In this document: one piece after another, positions 31,790-42,784 of the stretch
Layout: each line of letters opens with the position of its first letter
How positions within the stretch are numbered: the first letter of the stretch is position 1
From: Citrus sinensis
Lineage: Eukaryota > Streptophyta > Magnoliopsida > Sapindales > Rutaceae
Length of the DNA stretch: 64,000 nucleotides
Assembly: GCF_022201045.2 (NCBI RefSeq)
Contig: NC_068564.1
Location: 19,807,001-19,871,000, forward strand
Reading direction: 5' to 3'
Translations under genes and position numbers: made by a program
Notes under the pieces: generated by a model
Told to the model about the DNA's origin: nothing
The model's input: only the letters and a program-made list of their open reading frames with translations
Databases searched by the model: none

Positions 31790-33086
31790 TTTTTTTAAAG
31801 GAATAATAACTTTCGTTCAAACAAAAGAGTTGAATACATTCATAATTTCGATTGGAAAAGAACCCAACCAAACAACAGCTCCTAAGTGATCAAAGGCTAA
31901 TATAGCCAATGAGTGGGCAATGGCATACAAGATTTCGGGGTATAGTGATATTTGACATTTCAGAGATCCTTAAGCTTGTCTTGAATCTCTAAAATAACCC
32001 AATAAATCTCATTCTTGCTGCCCTTTCTATTGTTAATTAAATCGGCCACCATTTGAGAATCAGTTTCGATAATTAATGAAGATAATCCTGCATCCTCAGC
32101 TGCCTGTAAACCCCATCTTACTGCTTCAGCTTCTGCATACGATACATCCCCATGAAATCTTGAAGTCTTAACAGCAACAGCTATGGCATTCCCCTTGAAT
32201 CTCTAATCACTGCTCCCAAGCCTGATAGATGTTTTTCCTTATGGCTACATCAACATTCACCTTGAACCAGCTTTGCGGTGGAGGTATCCATGCTTTGGCT
32301 GTTTTCTTCTCTTTATCCACTCCACAAGTCAATCCTGAATGCTTTACTCTCTAATAAGCTTCCAATAATGCTTCTGCCTTTACTACTGACATTTGATAAT
32401 TAGGTTTCTTTGCTTCAAACAAGAATATATTCCATGCTTTCCAAATAGTCTAGCAAGTGATAACCATCAGCTCGAAATCTGCTTTGCTCATTGTCCTTGC
32501 CAGGTCTTGGAAAATAGTAAGCATAACTGGGCCTACCACGTCCTGAAAGCTTTCTACAAATTTGGTGTGTTTCCAAGTTTTCCTGGCTGGCTTACATTCC
32601 ATCAGGCCGTGAAAAATGTTCTCAGACTGGTTACCGCAAATCTAGTAAAAAGGCTCATGCAATACCTTTTTCCTCTATAAGTTCACAACTGTTGGAAGTA
32701 AATTTTAAGTAGCTCTCCATAAAAAGATATTGATTTTTTCTAGAATGTTGAGAGTCCAAATTACTTTCCACTGGCTGCTGCTATTGACTGAGCTGCTTGG
32801 GATGTCTGGAACTTTCAATTTGAGGGCTATTTGTTATCCGCTTTTGACAGAGTATTCTCCCTTCTTGTCATAATGCCAGATTACTTGGTCTCTGCTGTGA
32901 TTTCTGGGTAGGGGAATATTCATAATTGCATCTGCATCTTCCTTCACAAATTGTGCATAAAGCAAGGCTTCTTTCCATCGGTTATCATTGTTTATTAGCT
33001 CAGAGACTGTAGTTTCACTTGGGAGAGTTGGTAATGAAATCAGTTTGAAAGTAATTGGTCTAGGCATCCAATGTGAAGAGAGACTC
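31790..33086 (-). mobile_element. 5'-truncated LINE with poly(A) and target duplication
   Basis: A 1.3-kb minus-strand LINE 3' fragment. It is flanked by a 17-bp direct repeat ATTGCACATAAGTGTTT (31773-31789 and 33087-33103). A T-run at 31790-31796 is the poly(A) tail on the minus strand. Read on the minus strand, it starts inside ORF2: VSELINNDNRWKEALL and IPLPRNHSRDQVIWHYDKKGEYSVKSG (33040-32834), then the zinc-binding reverse-transcriptase domain zf-RVT (with LWRATQNLLPT-like and CGNQSE-FH blocks, with stops). It ends in an RVT_3 RNase H-like domain (WFKVNVDVAI, AEAEAV-WGLQAAEDAG, IETDSQMV). Stops and frame breaks abolish function. Long duplication plus poly(A) is the signature of target-primed reverse transcription. 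Confidence 0.9.
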
Positions 33087-33103
33087 ATTGCACATAAGTG
33101 TTT

Positions 33104-33720
33104 AAGAAATGCGTGTAAGAGTTTTTTTATTTATTATTTGAGTGTTTGAAATGATATGTGTGGTGTGTTATATGGTATGAAAATGGTGATGGTGGTGGCT
33201 AACCACCGAGATGATGATGATGATTTTGTGGTGTTTTGTATGTGGGTGTGTTTTCGTGCTATAGGCACCATAGGAACCATTGTTTTGGTCTATCGCATTG
33301 ACGGAAAATTCAAATAAGGTATTTTATGAAAGTGATGCAGTGGGAGTCTAGTGTTTTAATATGTCGTTGATTCTTAAGAATATCGGAAAAAAATAGTTTA
33401 AATTCATGTTGATTCATAATAATACTATGAATATAGAAAATAAGACTCATTGATTCTGCAAAATGTTGATAATTAACTAAATTAAAAAACTCATGCAGAT
33501 ATTTGAAAATTGAAAATATTATTGAACCCAAATTTGCTTCAAAGACTACAAGTGAGGACTTATTTATGCTACTAGTAATTATCCTAAACCAGAAAGAAAA
33601 GGAAAACAAGGTCCTAAACTACTACAAAAAGAAGAATAAATCTTAGACAATAAGGTAACTAATCTAAATATGACAAGGATTCTTAATCTACAATATAAAG
33701 TATGATTTCTTCAATTCTCA
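33104..33720. other. Spacer between two LINE insertions
   Basis: Starts at the right target duplication of the first LINE. Contains GGTGGTGGCTAACCACCGAGATGATGATGATGA near 33190, a short palindrome plus trinucleotide run. No supported gene. Confidence 0.5.
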
Positions 33721-33735
33721 CATGAGAATAGAAGG

Positions 33736-34163
33736 ATTTCTTTTTTAATTAAAGAAGGGCTCACGAAGAGCTAATGCAACACTAATCGAGAGTGTGCAAT
33801 CCCATAAGCATCATTACAAAGTAAACCAAAAATAGCCGGAGGAGGAGAAAGAAGAACATGCAAGCCTATGGGGGTAGTTAAGCTATAGGAAGAAAGGAAA
33901 TCCACAGCACAATTTGCCTCTCTGTACACATGCTCCATTTGGACGATCCAATCAAGCGCTAATAATCCTCAAATAGCATTGACAAGAATTGCATTTTCAT
34001 TTGCTGGAGGCTGAGCCCTCTCCAAAAGATGCACTATGCTCTTATTATCCACTCCAACTTGAAGACGTCTAAAGCCATGATCCCAAGCCATTCTCAAGCT
34101 ATGCAACAAACCCCAAAGCTCAGCCGAGAGGACTGAACACATTCCGACGTTAACTGTGAAACC
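33736..34163 (-). mobile_element. Short 5'-truncated LINE with target duplication
   Basis: A 428-bp minus-strand insertion flanked by a 15-bp direct repeat CATGAGAATAGAAGG (33721-33735 and 34164-34178), with a T-rich start (poly(A) tail on the minus strand). The minus strand encodes the C-terminal RNase H-like RVT_3 domain: CSVLSAELWGLLHSLRMAWDHG, then VGVDNKSIVHLL (33990-34150) and, downstream, HVYREANCAVD. The first residues of the open frame come from flanking DNA, so the truncation junction lies at 34163. It is from a different LINE lineage than 31790-33086. Confidence 0.88.
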
Positions 34164-34178
34164 CATGAGAATAGAAGG

Positions 34179-35990
34179 TTTTTTGTTCTGATTGAGTCGG
34201 TTCCAAGAATTTTTTTTTTTTTGGTCTACCTATTTTGGTGAGATGGCCCATCCCACATAGAAATAGCACACTAATATGGTGTGTATGGGTATTTGGTGTG
34301 ATAGGCATGTGCTGAGACGCAGTTGTATAGAAGCACAATTGTTGTGTTTTGGTTTTTTTTTAATCTTTTAATTATTACCTTAATTTTACAAATGTTATTA
34401 TTAACCAATTTACTATGTGATTTATCATAGATACATGGGGCTTCTCCAACTGAGAAATCATTGGCGGCTAAATAATAGACAGATAAAGTGGCGTAGTAGT
34501 GCAAAACGCACAGGTCCTTGTCGCCCGAGCTCAAGTGGTACAGTTACATCTCGCACTTGTGTGTCGTCTTCTGCTTCATTTTTACTCAAAATTTATTTGT
34601 TTTGAACAGTTTTTTTTTTAATATGTCTACTCAAACTTAGTATTGTATGAACCCAGAATGTTAATAATAATAATAATGACACTGACATCAATTTGTTGAG
34701 AATGGTGAAGTTTCATGATTTGTTGAGAGTAGTATCGGTTTGGTGAATTGTTGAGGGTGGTGGGTATTTTCACCCAAAAATTAGATATTTGGCTAACTAT
34801 ATATGATAGAAAAATTTAAAGGGGCCAGTTTGGTAAACAAATTGTTTTGTAAAATCGGAAAGTTTTTGTGCTATTTTTGTAGATTTCCCTCATATGAGCC
34901 CCTAGATCCCTCATTTAAAATAAAATAAAATGATGTTCAAGTTAAAAAATAGAAAAGTGTGATGATATTTCTAATCCATAGTTTTTTGTAATTTCACCTC
35001 ATTTTTAGAAAATATATGCACAGAGTGCACATTATTTTTAAAAATTTTTAAATTGAAAACTTCGGAGAATTAATTAATTAAATCTATCTTAATTTACTTT
35101 TCTGTAACTTAAATTTTTTTATTATACTTGATTACAAAGATTGCTTTGGCATAAGTTTGAATTGACTATTTTGCCCTTATAAGGTAAAACTACCAATAAT
35201 TTACTTTAACTTCAATATTTTTTAATTTTATACTAAACTCATTATTTCTAATCCTACTTTATTAGAAAAATTATTAATCTTTAATTAAACTAACATTTTG
35301 TCTTTATATCACACTGCTCATGTAAATTATTAGGCTATCAAATTTACGTCATTTACGTGTAAGGGTAGTGAAAAGAATAATTAGATTTCATTTTAAAATA
35401 TTAGATTCTTAGTTACAAAATTAAATATCTAAATTATTAGATACAATAACTCATATTTATTGGGGCAAATAAAATAAAATTTATATTAAAATTTATCATT
35501 AAAGATAGTTAAAGATTCTTAAGAAAAAAATTAATGAAAGGATTAATTGATTAACTATACAAAACTTTTATTAATGTGTATTTATTAAAAATATTGTGAA
35601 CTCGTTGTAATTATTCCTTGAAAATGGGGTGGATTTATAAAAATAAGAGGGTGGAAAATACAGACTCCGATGTACTATGAGACAAAACACATTACATTGG
35701 AATCGGTGTTTTTTCCTTTTTTTTTTCCGTGAGATAAGTGTATGTGAGACACCAAAAAAAAAATATAAATAAAACAACACAGCGCTTCAATTGTTAGTAT
35801 TGCACTAGTTTATTAGACTAAAACTTGTAATTTAAATAACTTGTATTCATTGATAATTCGATGGTTTTAAGAACAAAATCTAGTCAACAAGTTTCAGTTA
35901 GGAAAATGGCGGAAAAAAAGGGTGAGCCTTAATAGAATTAACAGCAATTCCTTGTTAATATACGACTTTTATTTCTCCTGTAATAATTTA
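34179..35990. other. Intergenic, AT-rich, no gene seen
   Basis: Short open frames on both strands lack domains. A tRNA-like A-box (GAGCTCAAGTGG, about 34530) occurs without a convincing B-box, so no SINE is called. Confidence 0.5.
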
Positions 35991-35996
35991 ATTGCT

Positions 35997-36034
35997 CTCT
36001 TGTTATGACTTTTGTGCTAAAGTCATAACAAGAG
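35997..36034. repeat. Perfect 16-bp hairpin
   Basis: CTCTTGTTATGACTTT, a six-base loop, then AAAGTCATAACAAGAG: a perfect stem. It could be a transposon end junction, a small foldback, or chance. It is too short for a plant miRNA precursor unless the stem extends, which it does not. Confidence 0.8.
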
Positions 36035-36189
36035 ATTTTAAATTTGGTCACTCAATGGTACTTATTATGATGAACTTTTGAAATTGTTACTAATAGTCTC
36101 ATCTTGATTTGTGTTATATTTTGTAAGCAATAGGTTTTATTTTGAGACTCATTAACTGGTCACTGATTCGACCTTTTTATAACAAACAT

Positions 36190-36790
36190 TATTTTAATCG
36201 CAAAAAGGCATATATTTTTTGGCACAAAAATTTTCCTTTGAGATTGAAAATTTTGGAACAAATTTTCGTCATTTATGACAAAAATAATGGTTGCAAGATA
36301 TAATTATAGGTGGCAAAACTATTTTGTAACTAAAAGAGGGGTTCGAAGTTGGTCAAACAATTTGTGACACAAAATATTAGTCTCTGAAGCTATTATGGTT
36401 TTGATTGATTTTAAGACCATATTTTTTTGTCATAGATAATTTCATATAGTGACAAAACTAAAAAATAGTAGTTGAAAATGTTTTCGTGAATAATTTTATA
36501 TTTATGACCAAATTTTTTTTTCTAATACACATTATTTAGTACCTGATTCAATTTTTTTGTGACGGATTTTATAATTGCCACAAAAAAACATATTTGTATA
36601 GCATAAAAAAGTCTCTCTAAAATTAACTATTTTGGGACAATATATCATCTTTTATGACAAAGTATATAGTGGCAAAATATATTTATTTTTTTATAAATTT
36701 ACTTTGTATCTAAAAACGAGGTGTAAATTTGGTCAAATCATCCATGACATAAAATATTAGTCTCCAAAGCTATTATGATTTTAGGAAATT
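36190..36790. repeat. Diverged direct repeat with GACAAA motifs
   Basis: Two units, about 36190-36425 and 36545-36790, share GGCA-AAA, TATTTTGGGACAA / TTTTGGAACAA, CTTTTATGACAAA / ATTTATGACAAA, GGTGTAAATTTGGTCAAA / GGTTCGAAGTTGGTCAAA and ATATTAGTCTC-AAGCTATTATG. Similar GTCACAAAAA and ATGACAAA motifs recur at 40480-40800. They look like subterminal motifs of a decayed DNA transposon around this region. Confidence 0.6.
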
Positions 36791-37649
36791 ATTTCATCTA
36801 AGGGATGAATGGAACTTTACCCTTTACTTTATTAAGTATTGATTTATTTTCCTTTTTTTGTAAGATTTATTTATTTTAACATAACTCGAACTAATATATT
36901 TTATCTTTAAATTAAGGATGCCATAGTCTTTTAAACATTTTTAATATGTAGAATTATTACCTTAATAATGTAAATTCATGTATGTTAGTAGAAAATATAA
37001 AATAACCACTGAGATGTTTTGGTCAAATTATATAATAATCAGACTATTAATTAAGTTGCTCGAGGCAATGATCCAACTAATACTGATATGGGATATTGTC
37101 ACAACTACAATACTAATATTTAATATAATATTATAGCAGTCCCTAATATTTAAACACTACAACAAATATCACTTATTTTGGTAGCATTTTTTTTTTCACA
37201 ATGCTATTAAATGTCAACTATGATAACATTTCCTTAAAAAAATGTTACAATTAAATATCCCAATTATGCAATTTTATTTTTGTTATAGTTTTTTTAATAT
37301 AATTATTTTTGTTATAGTTATTATTCAATTAGTAGTGTATGTTAAATGCTACGTATCCTACTAAGTACTGTTGCACAAGCCACATAGCACCAAAAAAAGA
37401 AACATTAATTTGGTGACAGTATACAAATGTTACCCCAAAAAAAATTAGAAAATTAATTTTTTTTAATAAACCGCCAAAAAAGAAAACAAGCGCTTGTCTT
37501 ATATTTTGCCCAAAATATTTTACTTTGATTAAAAAAATTCCTAAATCCCTACTTTTTTGTCTCTGCTAATCTCCCAAAATCCCTTTTTTTTTTCATGTCC
37601 TTCCTCTTATTACTTAAAATCAGTTAATCAAAACAAATCTTGCGGAGGC

Positions 37650-38085
37650 TGCCATGGAGTGCTTGCTTTCAATCAAGGCAGCCTTAGGCTGCAAGTTCAT
37701 TGGTCAATTAACTATTGTTAAATCTGATATTGGACTATTTTGTGCGAAACTTTGACCTCGCATTTCATGGGTAGATGTATTCAGAGGAATCTACAGAGAT
37801 AGGGCCGAAGATGCAAAATTCACCTTTCTAAAAATTCATGTTTATGGATTCTCTAAAGCCCGAGATCCGGAGTTTCATTTTCACGAGGTATATTACTGAA
37901 TTTTTCCCCTAAAGGAATGTTGGTTTATATGTATTCTTTTTTGGTTTCACTGCAGTGCATAAGAATCGCTCTTGCTGAGGTTGCTGAGGTACATCTTGTA
38001 GTTCCAGGAAAATGGATGTTATGTGCATTATTTGTCCTCCCTGAGAGCGTACCATTGCAAGAAGATCACCCAATATGTAAGTAGT
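37650..38085 (+). pseudogene. Unrecognised gene fragment with splice-like signals
   Basis: From ATG 37653 the frame reads MECLLSIKAALGCKFIG and stops at a TGA after 33 codons. Further on, a stretch reads RDRAEDAKFTFLKIHVYGF then KARDPEFHFHE, followed by a GTATAT donor-like site (about 37888) and, about 70 bp later, a pyrimidine-rich TTTCACTGCAG acceptor. Coding-like CIRIALAEVAEVHLVVPGKW comes after it. The composition is richer in G+C than its surroundings. I do not recognise the family. It may be host sequence captured by the CACTA-like element. Confidence 0.3.
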
Positions 38086-39554
38086 TCAAGTTAAAGCCAA
38101 GACGATTAGCTCCAGGCTTGTATCATAATATTCAATGCATTCAATTATAGTATTATAAATTTCTTCTACTTCATAGTTTTATTTATTTACTTTCCACTTA
38201 CTTCCCTTGTTTGGAAGAACTGCAAATAACTCTATGAGAATCCATAGGGAAGGTGAAGAAACGTTTTGCTATATGGGTGGCCTGTTTCTTTGTTTATTTC
38301 CTAGTATACTGCTCCCTATTGATCATTTTTTTGATAGGCCATACTCTTATTTTGCTTTTATTCCGCATCAATCCCTGGTCAATTAACTTTTTTTTTTCTG
38401 GTATTCACTTGATTTTTTAAGAGTCAAAGTTAAATGCTTTTTCCCTTGAATTCTTTTTTTTTTTTAATTTACTCTTTGTGCGTTTGATGGTGTGGATGGA
38501 TAGCATGAAAATAATAGAACAATGGGGACACATATCAAAGAAGCAACGTGCATGCCCTATATTGGATGAACAATGGAGGTGAGGTTTCAAAGTACAAAGC
38601 TTTGCATGTTTTAATTGTCATTTATGTTGCTGCATGCCAATTGTTTGATAAAATTCCGCAACGAATACACTTACTTGATTTTCTTGTGAATTTATTTATT
38701 TTTCTAATTTGAAGCCACTTGAATGTTCAGAGAATTTTGAAGGTTTTAGTATATTCACTAATATTTTTATTCAATTTATATTGTTTAACTAGAAGAAGAT
38801 GATACATAAGCATCTTTTTTTTTTTTTTCCTTTTGCTTTTTTCTTATGCTTTTATATGTGGTTCAAGTGTTATATTTTTTATTTTTCTTTTATCTACGGG
38901 GCCTCATATATCATTGTATATGGTATTGCTTGAAAAATTGGTGTACTTTAATATTTTGTAGAAACAAGCTTTTATTGTAATTTATTCTTTAGATCCACTA
39001 AACTAAATTCAGAAAAAAAAAAAAGCAGAATAATAGTGAAGTGTCTTTTGTATATCGTGGTGGATCGAAGTCTCATGTGCAATATCTGAATGAAATGGTA
39101 CTTGAAACAATGGAGACTTTGTTTTAACTTTTTCTATCACATGCTTGTATCATGTTTATAAATATTAAAATGTTTTTCTTCTTTTGTATTGGGAAGACTG
39201 AAATACTTGAAGAATCTACTGGATTGATTGCTTTGCTTCAAAATATGTTATAGAATGAGGCCAAAGGGTGGAGTAGTATGGAAGCAAAAGCTTAATATGT
39301 AAGTTATTCCAATTTATTTACATTTACTTGTAGAAATTAAATTTACATATTTATTTTGAATGCAAAGTATATTTGGGATTGAGGATGTGTTTGCTTGAAA
39401 ATTTTAGTTAATGTTTCATTTTAGCTTTGTGTTATTTTTTCACTCATATTTTTACAAGCGCTATCGGTCTTACTATTTACTATTTATTTATTATGGGTTT
39501 ATCTTTCTTCTGTAGATGTGTTTAGTATTATTTTTAAAGGTGTATTAATGACAG

Positions 39555-39731
39555 GTCCTTAAAAGTTAGCATCCACCATAGCATTGTCCCAACAAAATCA
39601 AGAGATTGCAAAGACAATTAAAGAGCAAGCAAAAAAGATTGATGAACAAGATAATAGACTACAAATAGTTGAAGATTTCATGAGATTCATGAAAGAGCAA
39701 CCATCGTTTTTCACTTACACATTCTTTTGAT
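39555..39731 (+). pseudogene. Transposase-like C-terminal fragment
   Basis: A short frame reads LASTIALSQQNQEIAKTIK then KKIDEQDNRLQIVEDFMRFM, an amphipathic coiled-coil-like segment rich in Gln, Lys and Glu, then PSFFTYTFF and a stop. Similar tails occur in plant Ptta/En/Spm-type transposases, which would suit the CACTA candidate around it. There is no catalytic domain. Identification is tentative. Confidence 0.3.
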
Positions 39732-40862
39732 CCTACATTATTTCAATGTCATGCTTTGTGTTTGAATCTTTTGGATTATAAATAAATATTTTAAAGTCTT
39801 TTTTTTTTATGTTAGTCCCATTCTTGTTGGTTTGTTTATTACTGACTACACTCATATTTAATAGTCACACCAATTTTTCTATTACGATGTAACTAGTTGT
39901 AACATAATAAAATACATTGTCCTTAAAAATAATGTGAGACTATATTGGTTTTCATTTGAAACAAAAGTAATTTTCATGGATTTTTTGAATCAAAATTTTT
40001 TGGTCGCTAGATATCAATCTATGTGACTACAATATATCGTTGTTGATGCTTTCTTTTAACGACAATTGGAAGTATTCATTTTAACTTTTTAAATACAATA
40101 TAAATAGTCATTAAATAATAAACTATATTATGATTAAAAATAATTTGAGACTATATTACATATATTTTGCAATGAAAGAATCCGTTGCAACATGTTAATT
40201 TTTCTAACTAAATTTTATAGTTGCGAATGCTTACATTTTATGACAAGAGATAATGGTTACTTAAAATTTTTTGATACAATATAATTAGTCATGAAATAGT
40301 AAAATGAATTGTCCTTCAAATAAATTTGAGACTAAATTAATTACCAATTGTATTTGAAAAAATTGTCACAAATGGCAACTACTTGGGACGATTATGTAAC
40401 ATCGTGATATGTAAATTTCAACGACAGAAAAATAGCGTTGCTAATTGTATTTTCAAACCTCTAAAATGATGATTTTTAGTAATTGTTGCGACTATATTTA
40501 CATACTCTTGAGACAAAATTATTGTCACCATAAATCACATGTTATGACAAATGTGAAGTGTCATTAATTGCTTTTTTAAGTCTCCAGTTTGACCATTTAA
40601 AATACCATTTGTGACAATTTTAACTTAATTTTAAAACAATTATTTTTGTCACAAAAACATATTTTTAACATGACAGAAATAATTTTAGTCGCTAGAACCT
40701 TTTAAGACGGTCTTTCCACGACTATCATGTGACAATTTATTTTTTGTCATAAAAAATAAAAGGTGACTAATTTATTATCTTTAATGACTAAATTTTTTGT
40801 AATAAAATGTTATTTTTCTTGTAATGAGTATTGGTAGTTCCAACATTAATTATTGATTAACA

Positions 40863-42208
40863 GTGGCAGACAAGCAGATTGGTCACGATGGCGATCAAGT
40901 ATCGATTAATGTTGATGACATACTTGATAAAGTACCTGATGAATTATATCTTCCTACAATCCCGAAAGTACCTGAGAATCTACGTCGTGTGAATGTAAAA
41001 GCCTATGAACCAGAAATGATAGCAATCGGTCCTTTTACCTGAGATCTCCGCTCTCAAGATCACTTGAAAGGGATGGAAGAGCACAAAAAGCGATATCTGA
41101 AGAAGCTTCTCGAGCGAAGAGGGAAAGAGCTTGCAGGAACCCTTGTCTCGGACACGAGAAACTTAGAAGAGGAAGCTCGTACATGTTATTCAGAACGAGT
41201 AAGTCTTCACACAAGTTCGTGCAAATGATGCTCCTTGATGCTTGCTTTATCGTTGAGCTATTTCGCTACACATCGCTAAACAACGGGGACGACCGTAATG
41301 ACCCTATTTTCAGGATAATTTGGATCTCTAGGAAACTGGGCCGTGATTTGTTGTTAGCTCAGAATCAATTTCCCTTGTTCGTTCTTCAGAAGGTTTATGA
41401 CAAGACTACGACACCTGGCGAAGAAGATTTCCATGATGTGATTTTCAAATTCTTCATTTGTGTATTTGAGCAGGCACCAGCACCTACGGGCGGCGCACTA
41501 AATGCCGGCGAAGAAATAGAGCATCTACTGGACTTCATATACAACAAATTATGGATAGCTCGTCCAAACATTAAGCAAGTACAAAATGGGGAGTTCACAC
41601 GAACAGCTCGTCGAAACACTAAGCAAGTAGAAAATGAGGAGTTCATACGGATACGATGTGCCACAGAGCTCCAAGAGGCTGGAATCAAGTTGTAGAAGAT
41701 GCCGGAGACAGAAATGCACAAGTTGCCAAAGGCACCAATCTTGTTTGAAGAGGCTAAGGGAATAATGAAAATATCAGAATTGACTATTCATAATGAGACC
41801 GGGTCCTTACTCCGAAATCTGACTGTTTATGAGCAGTACCAAAATGCACGGTATGGTCCTCTCGTTAGTTTTTTAGATGTCATGGACGGTCTCATCAATA
41901 CTGCAAAGGATGTGAAAATACTTTGTGAGAGCAGGATTCTTACTAACTATTTAGGTGACGAAGAAGTGGTCGCCCAGATGTCGAATAGGCTTGGAGTTTC
42001 TGTCCGTCTCCCACCTGAGAACAATTACAAAGAAATGCTCAAGAATGTGAACAAGTACTGTGACAGAAAATGGAACAAGTGGATGGCGAACTTATGGCAC
42101 AATTATTTCAACACTCCATGGGCAATCATTTCTTTCTTCGCTGCACTTGTACTGCTTATACTTACCGCTGTACAATCTGTGTTCTCAGTTCTAGCTTATT
42201 TCCAGTAA
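40863..42208 (+). pseudogene. DUF247 pseudogene, copy 2
   Basis: Clear relative of the intact DUF247 gene. The first coding block (from 40863, with GTG where ATG is expected, right after ATTAACAG) contains NVKAYEPEMIAIGPFT, then TGA at 41040-41042 where the family has HR-type residues; CGA to TGA is likely. It continues KGMEEHKKRYLKKLLE. A frame break at about 41190-41215 moves the reading into another frame with FVQMMLLDACFIVELF and LLLAQNQFPLFVLQKVYDK. A TAG at 41693-41695 interrupts SATELQEAGIKL, after which the same frame resumes to KWNKWMANLWHNYFNTPWAIIS and a C-terminal membrane segment, ending at 42208. One frame break and two stops make it non-functional as a full protein. The 3' half alone remains an open frame of 170 codons. 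Confidence 0.88.
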
Positions 42209-42784
42209 TCATGCTTGGGGGAGGGCCTTGTCTTATGAATAAGCTCCGTTTCATGAATGTGGAACAATATTGTAGTGTATTGTATTAAGATGCTTTGTGA
42301 TGTACTGTATCAAATAACAGTAGAAACAGTTAAAAGCAGCAAAAGCAGCAAATGAGTGCAGCTTAAAGTGACAAAAATACATGAACATAAAAACAGAGGC
42401 CTGTAGGCTATGGTGAAGAGCAGCAGGAAATCCTATCTACAACTAGCAATGCCGATATGCCATGATAAAGAAAGAACCTAATAATTAGATTGATATTGCA
42501 ATAAATAAAAAAAAATATCTATCCGAATAGACCTAATGTGCAAGTTTGAGATTTGGTTCACATGGCCAATTATATATATATATATATAATAATTATTCAA
42601 CAGACATGTAAAACACAGTTGTATACTACATTATTCAACAGCTTAAATTATTTTATAAAAATACACAAATACTTATTTAAGGGACATATAATCAATTCCA
42701 GCATGGAATCTCTTGAGAAGATTTGATGATAAAATTGATCCAGAAAAGTTTGAAATAGTTTGAATGACCAAGTGCAAATTGTAC
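42209..42784. other. Convergent spacer, expected kinase last exon absent
   Basis: Lies between the 3' ends of the DUF247 pseudogene (plus) and the Raf-like kinase remnant (minus). A (TA)n run sits at about 42570-42590. I searched the minus strand here for the last kinase exon (the C-lobe with the GIVNN and LRPP type motifs of the family) and did not find it. Confidence 0.5.

Larger units (their letters stand above)
37155..40826. mobile_element. Candidate CACTA-type DNA transposon
   Basis: The left end CACTACAACAAATAT and the right end TTTTTCTTGTAATG (CATTACAAGAAAAA on the other strand) resemble CACTA (En/Spm) termini. The right part has many GACAAA/GTCACAAAA motifs, a possible subterminal array. 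Inside are exon-like pieces (37650-38085) and a coiled-coil-like frame near 39560-39730 that resembles the C-terminus of plant Ptta/En/Spm transposases. Against it: the two ends differ beyond the first bases, and the flanking triplets (AAA, AGT) do not form a 3-bp duplication. Two different elements, or one nested in another, are possible. Confidence 0.4.

Noticed and set aside
34500..34600. tRNA-like A-box considered as a SINE
   Set aside because: No convincing B-box at the right distance and no target duplication.
42570..42595. (TA)n run
   Set aside because: Simple microsatellite; no further significance seen.
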